Positions 38,906 to 48,868 of a DNA stretch of 48,868 nucleotides are shown piece after piece. The notes beneath the pieces were generated by a model. The model was given only the letters and a program-made list of their open reading frames with translations. It did not search any database and was not told the DNA's origin. The stretch is from Gamarada debralockiae (lineage: Eukaryota > Ascomycota > Leotiomycetes > Helotiales > Hyphodiscaceae), in assembly GCA_002803225.1 (NCBI GenBank), contig NXFV01000857.1:1-48868 (forward strand), written 5' to 3'. The stretch's first letter is position 1. The number at the start of each line of letters is the position of its first letter. The position numbers and the translations under genes were made by a program.

Positions 38906-41900
38906 ATGCCATCCACAGATCGAGACTCCTCCCGGGATGCGGAGAGACACTTGAAGCATCAACACTCTGCCTCCTCGGACTGCGGGCGAGCAATTGTTCC
39001 CATGTACATCATCCAGCTTGAGTTTCAGTAGGGTATGCTAACTTGAAGTTTCAGGTGGGACAGCTCTGATCCTGAACGCGCACCTCCTCCGTTACCCATG
39101 AATCCGTCCTCACCAAGCATTGCTGCTTCCCGACCTAACACATCCAGCGCCATACAATCTGCACATGCGGCTCTGACTGAAAAGGCTCGGGAAAACGCCT
39201 ACAAGACAAATGTCGTTGCGAAGCGTATCGAAACCTCTCCAGAGCGATCTCTAGTCAAGGGTGCTACTCACAAGCGCATGCAGTCGCTACAGACAGGAAA
39301 TGTTAGGGATTTGAGTAGTTTCCTTGAAGGAGGCTCATCGTTCGGTTCGCCCAGATCACCGGAGAAGATAGCCACCGGGCCCAGTACTCCACACACTACG
39401 AAAGAGTTCATGCTAGAGAACAAGTCACCAGAAAAGGCTCGATCGACAACCCCAACACCAAGTCGTGAGAATCCACGTCGAGATAGCCTAAACGTACGAC
39501 CGTCACTTCGAAGACCACCGCAAAGCATATTAGGAGAGAATACACCGCCCCAGTCTGCTACAATGCTTGCTCTTCAAAGTATGGCTAGCAGAGATGTGGA
39601 TACTCCCCTGTCGAATGTTACAAACGGATCTACTGCGCTGGTTCGCACACCACAGACATTTGATGCAATCTCAAATCAAATCCTCAGTCTCACCAGTATC
39701 GCTACAAGCCTGCAGAGGGAAATGGCACAGCTCAGTAGGCGGAGCAAAGACAATGCAACTGATCTTCTCAGCTTGAAGGAGGCCACAAATGCTAGAGATG
39801 AGGATATCCGGAAGAGTCTTCGAGAGCTTGTTGTCAACCTGTCCGAACCTGCTTCTCGAGCAACTAGCCAGTTGTACGGCGGTGGAGGACTTTATTTGGA
39901 CAACAAAGCACATAACTCTCCCGGAACAAGAGCTGTGAAGCCTTTTCAGCTCCCCCGAATTCCCAGCCCAAATACTTTCTCAGCATCACTTGACAGGGAG
40001 TCAGTATCTAGCCCCTCGGGTTATACCCATGACGGCGCTGCGAGCATTGCTCTTCTTGAGAAAATTCTTCGGGAGATGGGAACTAAGGAAGGCCAGGATC
40101 TTCTAGTCTCTCGGTTGAGTGAAGTCGCAGACCGTCTTGCCCGAGATGGTATGTCGACAGCGAAGAAGTTGGAGGATCTGGTGCAGTTCATCAAGAACAA
40201 CACCGTTTCACAAGAACTCGTGGCCCACAATGGCGGTGGCTCGAGAAATGGCCGATCTCGTAACTTTAGCTTCGATGAATCTTCCACACTTGAATTGGAT
40301 TTTGACCAGCCAAGATCCGGGCCGATGACCCAGCGAGTGTCGGCGCTTCTTGCACCGGGAGCAAATAAGGAGAACGTCAGAGCTTCTGGAAACCGTGGAA
40401 CAGACATCCTAAACGAAGACATCCTGAAGATCATCCGTACCGTCAAGGACAGCGTTGCTCAAGGTGGCGGACTTACTGCGGAGGTGAAGGCTCTAGTTCG
40501 AGAGCTTCGAGGAGAAGTCTTAGGCATGGGTCGAGAAATTGGTCGTAAGTTGGATCAGTTGAGTAGCAAGAATGCTGCAAAAGGTAGGGATGCGGAGAAG
40601 GAGCACGTTGCTCGCGTTGTGCAAGATGGTCTGGAAGAATTGAAGCAACACATTGATCGTATCCTTCGCGAAAATCGACGACAGTCTTCATCTTCCTCGG
40701 TTTCCCGGAACATGGTGGATTATCAAGAGATTTACAGCGCAGTTCGTGCCGCAGTCAACGAGAAGCACAATTCGGCAAAGCCCGGTCTGGAGAAGGAAGA
40801 CATTATTGAAGCGGTCAGGGAAGCCTGGGAAAACTACAAGCCAGATATCGAACTTCAACATTTTGGGTTGGAGCGAGAGGAACTGCTTGCTTGCTTGAAG
40901 GAAGGAATCCAGGAATATGCCCCACAAGATAGCGCTCGATCGGTTGGTGCTACAAGAGAGGAAGTCTTCAAAGCTGTCGTCGAAGGCCTAAAGCATTTCT
41001 CACCTCCGCGAGTTGAGACTGAAGTTAGTCTCTCACGCGAAGAGATTTGTGATGCTGTTCGTGATTGCTTAGAAGAGTTTGAGTTCCCATCTGCCCCCCT
41101 GCCAGAACCTAGAGAGAACGACATCACCCGAGATGACATGGTTGGTGCGGTGAGAGAGGGTCTTAGCAATTTCGACTTTGCAGCCAACACTACGGCACTG
41201 AGTCGGGATATTGGTGGAGGACTCTCACGGGACGATTTATTTGACGCGGTAAAAGCAGCCCTCCAGGATGCACCCATACCCATGGACGCCTTTGGAGAGC
41301 AAGTTCTGGAGCGTTTGGAAGAAATTATGCAGTCCATGCAGACCGAATTCAAAGCTGTATCAGACGAGGCGAAGCAGAATGTCGCAGCTCATGGAAGAGA
41401 TACAGAACAAGTCCTGGACGCAACAAAGGATGGATTCGAAAAACTTCGTGGTGATATCGAGTCCTACGTCGATCGTGCTGCTGACATCACCGGAAAGGAT
41501 GAGATTCTCGAAATCATGCGAGAAAGTTTCGACGCTCTTCGTGCAGAGGTAGAGACACTGGTCTCGAAGGGATCGAACGTCTCTCTGAAGTCAGTACAAA
41601 GCGAGTTCGAGAATCTGCGGGAAACAATGGCCACGTCTATTGTCCGCGGAGGTGCAGGTGCCGACAAGGAGGAGATCCTCGAGGCTCTCCGAGATGGTCT
41701 CGATAGTCTACGTGCCGATATTGAACGGCCTCGAGGCAGCAACGAAAGCATCCTCTCTGGAACCGGAGAGATTCTCGACGCTCTTCATGATGGCTTGACT
41801 GGTCTCCGTGCCGAAGTCGAGAGAATTGGTAACAAGCCAGTTGATATGACCGTGAACTACGAGATCTTGGACACCTTGAAGGCCGGCCTTGAAGGAGTTC

Positions 41901-44569
41901 GCGCTGACATCGATCGCCTTCGTGAAGACGGTTATGGCGATCGCGCCATAGCCCCAATCACCGAGGGAGCTGTTATTAGTGCAGAGAGTCTTAAACGAAA
42001 CGATATCGAAAATCTCGAGGTGCTAATTACCCAGTTGCGGATTAAGGTTGAAGCCCTCGAATCAATGCCTCCACCACCAGCACAGTCAGACCCTGGATCA
42101 GCGTCAAAGGAAGATCTGGCTGGTGTACAAGAGATGCTTCGAAATGTCCAGGAGACCGTCGCAGGAATGTCTAGCCATGATCGGAATAATGACAACGACG
42201 CTGCCACGAAAGACGATGTGGTAGCCCTTGAGACCCTTCTTCGAAACACCAAGGCGAAGATTGATGACATGGACCCTGAGCAGGCAGTGAAGAGGGATCA
42301 TCTGGATTCGGTTGAGGCTATCGTTACCGAAACTCAAAGCAGAATCAACGACTTGGCGGCTCACTTGGACGACGTTTCAAAGCGAGAGGACGTCAATATC
42401 ATTGAGTCCCTCGTCCGCGAGGTGGTCATCGTGCTAGAGGATATGAAGGAGCGAGCTGTCAAGGAATCAGAGGATCTCGAGAAAGTCACGAAGACTGACG
42501 TAGAGGCTGTGGAAGCCGTTTGTCACGATGTCAAGGCCGCGATTGAGCAGATGGTATTGTCTGATATTGCTGGCCTGGCATCGAAGGATGATGTGAAGAA
42601 TCTCGGAGAGATGGTTAAGGAATTCAAGGGACGGATTGAAACACACGCAGACACCAGCGCGAAGGCATTCGAGGAACGTCAAGCAGAGACGGTTGGGGTC
42701 GGTGAGAGAGTCACGGAGGTTAAAACTTTCCTCGAAGAGTTCAGAGATGCTATTAAGGAAAAGTTTGACGAAGGTGCTACGAGTGTCGAGGCGCTCGGGA
42801 AATTCCTCGAGAGCCTTGCTGAGACGATCAACAACAATGCTAGCATAACCGATGATGTCAAGGAGCTGTCTGAACTCCTGAAGGCCGAGTTTGAGAAGTC
42901 AAATGCTGGAGTTGTTGGATCGAAGCTGGAGGCAGACGAAAAGTTCCAACAAACTTGGGACAAATTCGACGGCAAGATCGATGAAAAGTTCAATGAACTA
43001 ATGACCAAGTACGATGATGCACAGATCTCGGCAGAAGCCAAGGCAAAACTAGGAGAACAGAAAAATGCGGAGACCGAAGCTGCTCTATTAGGCACAAAGG
43101 CAGTCGCAGAGGACTTGAAGCTACTCGTTGATGGCCTTTCCACAACTTTGACCGAGTCTGTTGAGAAAATGGATGAGGCCTCAAAGACTGTCTTTAACCG
43201 GGTCGACGAAACTTTCACCAGGGTTGAGGAGACCCATGCAGACGCCAAAACCGAGCACCAACTGACAAGGGAGCAAGTTTTCAAGACCATTGGTGGCATC
43301 GAAAGCGTACGGAATCATGTCACCGAATATCAACCCAAGATTCTCGAATCGATCAAGGATGTCCTTCTCATTGTTGGCCAGCATTACGACCATTCGAAAT
43401 CAGCAACTACTACCATCCAAGAGAAGATTGCAGAAATTCCCGCACCGGCGCCCATCCCGGATACACCACTGCTGCGTGATATTCCGGTATCTGAAAAGTA
43501 CGATGACGCCCAAGTACATGAGAAGCTGGACAAACTGGTCGATCATATGCACGCAGCTGGAAAGTCCTTCGCTCAATTGGATATGCTGGACAAGATTCAT
43601 CAGCAGGTCATGCAGACTGCGGCTGAAGTCTCCGAATTTGTATCTGCTCAGACCCAACGCATTGCAAATGACCACGAAGACAAAGAAAAGGCAGTCGAAG
43701 CTGCTACGATTGCTCTCGAGAAGCGCATCGCGCAAAAGGACAGTGTTGAGGCAACTGTCGTCGGTCTTCGCGAAGAAGAGGATCGTCTAAAGGAGTCAGT
43801 ATCGATCCTCAAAGCAGAGCAAGATGACCTCGCGCACCAGAAGATGCGCCTTTCCGCCGACATATCCAGTCTCGAGACTGCTTTGCGTATCCGCCGTGAA
43901 GAACTGCATGCGATGGAAGCCAGAGCCGAAGGTCTTGAGCGGCGTATTCTTGAAGGCGTCATTGATCACTCTCGAGCCTTGTTGATTTCAAAAGCAAACA
44001 AGGGTCGGGACGCAATGAGCCGCAAACGTGTCCCAAGTCACGCTACCTCGACTACTGGATCTGTCGTCTCCAATGCAACCTCGAGGGCTTCTTTCAATAC
44101 TCAGAGCGCTGTCAGTATGGCTATGAGCGGCAATCGAGCTATGGTCAATATCCCTATCAATAATCCGACTGGCGCATCACGACGTATTCTCTCTCTCAAC
44201 CAAATTACGCATAACGTCCCAACTGGTGGATTCAAGCGTAGCCACAGTGTGAAAACTCCAGGTGGTTCTGGTGCACTGCGGAAATCAAGTTGGGGCGGAT
44301 CTCTGAATCGGAAATATGGTGACCTGAACAAAGAGAACCTCGCCCTGAAGGAGAGTGAGGAGGATGAGATTGAGACTGAGGGTGAGATGAGTGAGGGCGA
44401 AACCAATAGGCGAAGCAGTAGGGGCACTACGATCCTTACGGGAACGGGAGTTAGTGAGAGTATCGATGAAGGCACTGAGTGGACGTTGTCCGGTAGCGAA
44501 GACGGCGATCATGCAGCTGAGGAGCACGCTCCTGTGGTGTTGTACGAGGAAGCTGGAGAAGTCGCCTAA
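38906..44569 (+). CDS. Large coiled-coil protein with internal helical repeats, function unknown
   Basis: A short first exon (38906-39003) joins in phase through a 51-nt intron (GTACAT donor, GCTAAC branch, CAG acceptor) to the 5515-nt second exon from 39055, giving 1870 residues. The N-terminal about 370 residues are Ser/Pro/Thr-rich and probably disordered. Residues about 590-990 hold an array of about 12 short repeats of the type EEILxALRDGLxxLRAxIE. Residues about 1050-1230 hold a second, different repeat around KxDVxxxExLV. A long heptad-like coiled coil follows to about 1660, ending in a classical segment (EEDRLKESVSILKAEQDDL). The tail is basic and Ser-rich, then strongly acidic (EEDEIETEGEMSEGE). 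There is no signal peptide, membrane helix or NTPase motif. Hits to SMC or chromosome-segregation ATPases would reflect coiled coil only. A scaffold or cytoskeletal/nuclear structural role is inference. Confidence 0.85.
40723..41930 (+). repeat. Array of about 12 short amphipathic-helix repeats in the coiled-coil gene
   Basis: Protein-level repeats spaced 25-35 residues apart start with an acidic cap and continue with hydrophobics at fixed positions: EDIIEAVREAW, EEVFKAVVEGL, EEICDAVRDCL, DDMVGAVREGL, DDLFDAVKAAL, DEILEIMRESF, EEILEALRDGL, GEILDALHDGL, YEILDTLKAGL. Later units add LRAEVE or LRADIE. DNA identity between units is low, so the array is old. Confidence 0.8.
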
Positions 44570-45333
44570 GAGTGCAGAAGCGAGCCATGCCAACCAATAT
44601 CTCAGGGTGCTTAATCGTTCTTAACCACTAGTTCGTAGCAAGTGCTTAAGTTCCTCCGAAAGATAGAGGAAGTCTAATTTCGAGTAAATTACCTGCATGA
44701 TGTCAGAATGGCTGGAATGGTCATTGGCGGGATATTGGGGTTCTTTGTAAGCTGCGGTACCAGGAGACTCTTTGAACAATGTATGATTTTGGGAATTCAT
44801 AATGTGATTGAGTTAGCAGTAGAGTTCTTTGGTTTGGAGAGCATTATCGTTTAATGCAAGAGTAGGGGGAATAAAAATCAAATTCTTTGAACATCGCAGG
44901 TTCTGTTGCCAACCGAAACAAAACGCACGTGATTCTTGTCACCTTTCAGCACTGATCACGTAGGACAAAACAAAAGACCTAACCTAGATTCTTTATTTTT
45001 AAGTCAACTAGTTGTTCATGCTTTCATGCTTTCATCCAAACTGTTTTGATATACAAAACAATGCAAAAACTATTGCACCTATCAATGCGCTGCCTCTTTC
45101 TAACAAAGAGAAAGACCCAATTCAGGAAGCCACTCAGGTGTCTTGTGCAAGGCAGCACATCTCAGTGAAGGTTGTTTCAAACGAGCAGAATTCTTGTATC
45201 TTTTGACAACCATTAAAAGATCTCTTCTGAGGTAGGAGTCACTCTTCCTCCTCACTATGTCAAATACAGCTCTATTGCCTCCTGGCTTGATGGATTGACT
45301 ATCTTCCTTGCACAAACCACTTCGAGTTCAACG
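44570..45333. other. Intergenic, nothing recognised
   Basis: The region next to 44570 is the 3' flank of the coiled-coil gene. Short open frames here (for example 45012-45206) have no recognisable content. Confidence 0.45.
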
Positions 45334-46402
45334 ATGGATCCGGAATGCCAGGAAGCTTTGACCCCGAGCACTACCCATGAACTCCTTATGCTGTTCCTGC
45401 TGCTTCGCAGTACATTTGTGGATGAGGGCATAAATACATCGGCCTTGGAGTTCTAAGATCAGTTTCTCTCCCAATCAAAGATCACTATTATTCAACATAT
45501 TGAGCGGATGATTATCAAGCAAGATGCTATCAACAAAGCAAACGACGAGCTCCGCTCTATTCTCTCTCAAGAGAATCATTGTCTTCCTATCAACTTCTAG
45601 AAGAGCTAGGCCTATCTCGTTCAGCTCAAACAACTCTAACAGCAGACGCGCATGTCCTAAGAACCGCAGATGTCCCTTATGGGTAGACACTGTGCCAAAG
45701 GAGAATTAAAGGACGGCATAAGTAGTACATCCCTTGCTTGTCTTCTGTAATACAGATTCACTGACTCTCTACTCTAATGGCAGGATCTCCTACAGCTGTC
45801 CTACACTATGACACGCCATCTCTCCCAAACGACCACACGATGCCTTCCACAAATCCAACATTCGACCTCTTCTACATACAATTGACTATGGCTGCTTAGA
45901 GGGTTAATGAACTGCGTTTGGATTTGTCATCCCCAAATGGAAGCTTCGCTGAACAACTCGTGCTTCGTACCCATAACCTTGAGTCCAGCACTCTCGACTT
46001 CTTTATCAAGAGAACAGACGGCATCTAGTTTGCTTTCAATCTTAATTCACTATTCTTAGTGACAATAGCCGTACTAGCCGTAGAAGAAGCAGGTGTAATT
46101 ATTGAAGAGTTTCGTGCCGGTGGCTATCGGGTCCGTGTCATCTTCGATAGTCACTTAAAAGCTGTCAAGTTTGCGAATATTGTATCTAGTAGAGCTAGGT
46201 CTTTGTATGAATACAGTATGTGAGTTCTCGGGCTTTAAAATGGTCAATAGCTAGTTCACTAATATCTAAGCTCTTTTCTTTTAGGTTGTGTCTCTGTTGA
46301 CTCTTTCGATATTAGAAGGGAAAACTTGAGTTATGGGCAGGTTTAGAAGGAGGAGCTGCAATGAAATAGCCGGACAATAGGAATTAGTCAATTGGGCAAG
46401 AT
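45334..46402 (+). pseudogene. Decayed gene of unknown family with many TAA/TAG stops
   Basis: From the ATG at 45334 one frame reads as plausible protein (ALTPSTTHELLMLFLLL, ITIIQHIERMIIKQDA, NKANDELRSILSQEN) but is cut by about seven stops before 45780, all TAA or TAG. A second frame from the ATG at 45777 continues protein-like (LRLDLSSPNGSFAEQLVL, STLDFFIKRTDG, EEAGVIIEEFRAGGYRVRV) with two TAGs. A fungal-style intron (46216-46284, GTATGT...TTTTAG) then joins in phase to a further piece (CVSVDSFDIRRENLSYGQV). I do not recognise the family. The stop pattern fits C-to-T mutation of Gln codons. The two frames may be joined by an indel or an unseen intron. Confidence 0.5.
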
Positions 46403-46888
46403 TTAAATATTTCTTGAGAGGACAACGACTCTGCCTTTACATAAAGTAGCTGGATATTAGGAGATTGTTAAAGCAACTTCCAGAGAGCCTCATAAGTGAC
46501 CCTAAGGCTCGTGATTCCACGGAATTTAGCTTAGTAGAGAATGGAATTGTATTTAGAAAGCGGGATAGAAGCTTCCATAGCTCTGGCTCTATGAAAGTTC
46601 TATCGGCTGGGTTCTAGATACCTAGCATTAGTCTCTTTCTTGAGCTTGTTTGACAGAGTTTCACGAGTCTTGTTCTATGAAACTAAACGCCTAGAAGCTG
46701 CTATACATTCCGGAATTGAAATAAAGCCTCAAGTCCCTTTAGGAAATTCCAGAAAGCTCTGTGAGATCTAGTCTCTAATCTACTTGTACACGAAATCTGC
46801 ACCTTCTTACTCGATTTCCAGCATCTAGTTGAACTCCTGGACTTCTACCTCAGTAAAACAATATCTTTCAGTTCACGAAGTAAGCACA
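46403..46888. other. Degenerate sequence between two decayed genes
   Basis: Short protein-like runs on the plus strand (for example RLLKQLPESLISDPKARDS near 46463-46519) are interrupted by stops. They may be the 3' end of the decayed gene upstream, but the link cannot be shown. Confidence 0.3.
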
Positions 46889-47465
46889 ATGGCATCCCAG
46901 CCACCTTCTCTCCCAACTATGCCAACCGAACTATTGATTGCAATCTGCTCGTACTTGAAGCCAGAAGACCATATGGGCTCTGAAGAAGACCAACCGCCGA
47001 TTGCAGGCGATCCTTTCTCATCACCAAGTGACGATCTGCAACGGGCGGATTAATTATTACTGCCCCAAAGAGGCGCACCTCCTCAGCACCAGTCGCCATG
47101 CCTCCGGCTGGTCGGTACCGAACCATGCTGCCTTCACAGAGCAGGAAGCACCCTTCCTTCTCCCAAAAAAAAGTGAGACAACTCGCTTCCGTGAAATCTG
47201 GTCCCCTACAACCCTATCGATCCCGACCCTGTTCTCCAAGCCTGGACCTCACTATGTTGCCTTCCTAGAACATTACGGTCAGTATGTCCTGATTGGCAAG
47301 AGCATGTTCCAGGGCTTGGAACCAAAGGTGTTTAATGAGTGGTTTAGAGAAAGTTTTGTTTGGTTATTCCTTGCTTACCTCGAAACTCTTATGCATGGTC
47401 ACGACAGATCTGCCTGGGTTTTCAATGCAAACCAAGTGAGGGCGATTGAGTTGATGTTAGCATAG
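46889..47465 (+). pseudogene. F-box domain gene with a frameshift
   Basis: The ATG at 46889 opens with an F-box start (LPTMPTELLIAICSYLKPED). The natural continuation WALKKTNRRLQAILS lies in the neighbouring frame from about 46972, so one base has been gained or lost near 46970. The second frame then stays open to the stop at 47463-47465 (FLEHYGQYVLIGKSMF, FVWLFLAYLETLMHG). Joined, it would be about 190 residues, short for a fungal F-box protein. F-box proteins recruit substrates to SCF ubiquitin ligases, but the substrate-binding part here resembles nothing I know. It could also be an intact gene with a sequencing indel. Confidence 0.6.
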
Positions 47466-48835
47466 TGCTATTCCTTCAAGATTTGAGAGGTAATAGGACT
47501 ATTTCGATAGATCATCAACAATAGAGGAATATAAGATATATTTAAGCAGATGGATTTTGATTACTAGGTCATGAGATAGAATTTCGTAGCACTTGGATAG
47601 ACACTCCGTGGCGCTTTCTTGGACTTGCTTATCTACCTTACATGACAGTTCTGATGGCCGAATAACCCCTCACAGCTACCCAAGTGCAAGTGTCAAGAGT
47701 GGTGTCGCTCACTTCTGACATTTAGCTGCAATGTAGGAACGGACGGTCTTTCGTCTTGAAGTTGGGCACACCCATCTTTCCTATCTAGGGAAGCCCAGGA
47801 TCCTGCGAATGTCCAGGGTGTGAAGCCTCAGAACTGGCAGCATTCTTATTGCATTAGTGGGTTTTTGGAGCCATACATCTGCTTTGACAAGACTTTGCAT
47901 CAAGACATTGGTTGGTCAATCTTTCTCACGTGACACCCCTTTTCCATCTCGGCTACCATTTTCTGGCGTTTCTCCTCGAAGAATCAATGTACGAACAATT
48001 GTTGCTACCTTGACCAGTTATATCTTGAGACTGTGGCTAGTCTGCCATTGCCCTTGAACATCTTTGATCTATTTGCATGCTACAGTCCCTCTCATTCTCC
48101 AGATTCTGGCTGGCTAGCCAGGCCGGCTAATAATTAGAGCTAATCTAAGGCAGACTTGGCCAGCATCAACCTTATCCAGCGCCGCATTTCGAGTGCAGCT
48201 CCCCATGTTGAATAGGAGGATCGCCGATGGTTGGTTACGTGGGCTTTGGGCGTTAACCGGTTTCTTTGCCCCTCGCGTATTCCACTCTCGAATTGAATCT
48301 TGATAATGAGCGGACTCCTGAAGTAAGCTATTCGCGCCGCCCTCCAATTCATGTGGATGCAGACCAACTTAGTAGGTCTCATCGCAAAGAAGAAAGAAGG
48401 CTCGTTCGGATGCGAAAATCGATTCTCTTGATAAAAGATTTTTAGTTGACGGAGCCGGGCAAAAAACCCAAACCATTCTATGAAGTTTACATGGAGTCCA
48501 TCCCTCGCCACCAGGTTTAACCATCATTAGTGATGATTCGGGCAGGGACATACAGTACAATCGACCTTGTCTTCGCCACGGGGTGATGTAGGTTGCAGTC
48601 TCCGCGGAATAGATGCTCCGCTTCTCTTTGGAGGAGTCCTGGGAGAAGCGGGATCGGCGTGTCATAGTCTGTTGTCTGGCGACTTCCCGGCTGTATACAC
48701 TGTAGATATGCGTGGTCAGGCCCCTAAGTTGGAGAGTAATTGAACATAGGTCTGGGCTATGGAAGGCAGGCGACTGTCCAGCTATTTGGGTCTATTTATT
48801 CTCTTGTTGACGTAGAAGCAGTCTCTGCCTCCTTT

Positions 48836-48836
<1 letters not shown>
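47466..48836. other. Intergenic or decayed margin, nothing recognised
   Basis: This is 1.4 kb with no frame of recognisable content. Two overlapping minus-strand frames (48665-48369 and 48511-48140) lack family motifs and shadow each other. The base composition is more balanced than in the AT-rich stretches elsewhere. Confidence 0.4.

Positions 48837-48868
<32 letters not shown>
48837..48868. repeat. Terminal homopolymer of 32 G
   Basis: The window ends in an uninterrupted run of 32 G after CCTCCTTTC. It could be a real poly-G/poly-C tract, a sequencing or assembly artefact, or the true end of a contig. Confidence 0.9.

Noticed and set aside
39098..44569. SMC or chromosome-segregation ATPase assignment for the coiled-coil protein
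   Set aside because: There are no Walker A, Walker B or signature motifs; resemblance to SMC proteins would come only from the coiled coil.
40021..44593. Long minus-strand frames (up to 206 codons) opposite the coiled-coil gene
   Set aside because: They are Ser-rich antisense readings of Glu/Lys-rich codons, with no domains or splice structure.
45334..45830. Alternative genetic code with TAA/TAG read as Gln
   Set aside because: All intact genes in the window end in ordinary TAA, TAG or TGA, and the same stop pattern occurs in the clearly mutated NLR pseudogene. C-to-T mutation explains it more simply.

Overview
This window is nuclear DNA of a filamentous ascomycete (Pezizomycotina). Genes are split by short introns (about 48-110 nt) with GTRAGT-type donors and CTAAC-like branch points. 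The gene families are typical of such fungi: a HET-NACHT-WD40 gene, a group X hybrid histidine kinase, UDP-galactopyranose mutase, a 2EXR protein and an Egh16-type gene. A leotiomycete-like plant- or litter-associated fungus is a guess that the sequence alone does not settle.

Left margin (1-6.4 kb): a decayed HET-NACHT-WD40 gene on the minus strand with eight premature stops, a 163-bp inverted-repeat element, a 14-bp tandem repeat and the 3' end of a pogo-type transposase gene. This is mobile-element territory, and the stops look like repeat-induced point mutation (RIP).

Centre (6.5-36.4 kb): mostly intact genes. In order: a DHA2-type MFS exporter (+), an AT-rich gene-poor stretch (8.5-10.6 kb), a cytochrome b561-type membrane protein (+), a GPR1/FUN34/YaaH-family gene with an apparent 1-nt frameshift (+), a vanillyl-alcohol oxidase-type flavoprotein (-), a 2537-residue group X hybrid histidine kinase (-), UDP-galactopyranose mutase (-) divergent from its probable partner the UDP-galactofuranose transporter (+), a 2EXR-domain protein (-) and ribosomal protein eL27 (-). 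For nearly all of these I rebuilt exon-intron models whose exon lengths sum to a multiple of three and whose joined protein matches the family across every junction.

Right part (36.4-48.9 kb): a decayed Egh16/GAS1-type gene (+), an intact 1870-residue coiled-coil protein with an internal array of short helical repeats (+), then a decaying margin with a degenerate gene whose stops are nearly all TAA/TAG, a frameshifted F-box gene and a terminal run of 32 G.

Functionally, the clearest joint unit is the mutase/transporter pair, which makes UDP-galactofuranose in the cytosol and imports it into the Golgi. The other neighbours look like independent genes. I see no tRNA, rRNA or CRISPR array.
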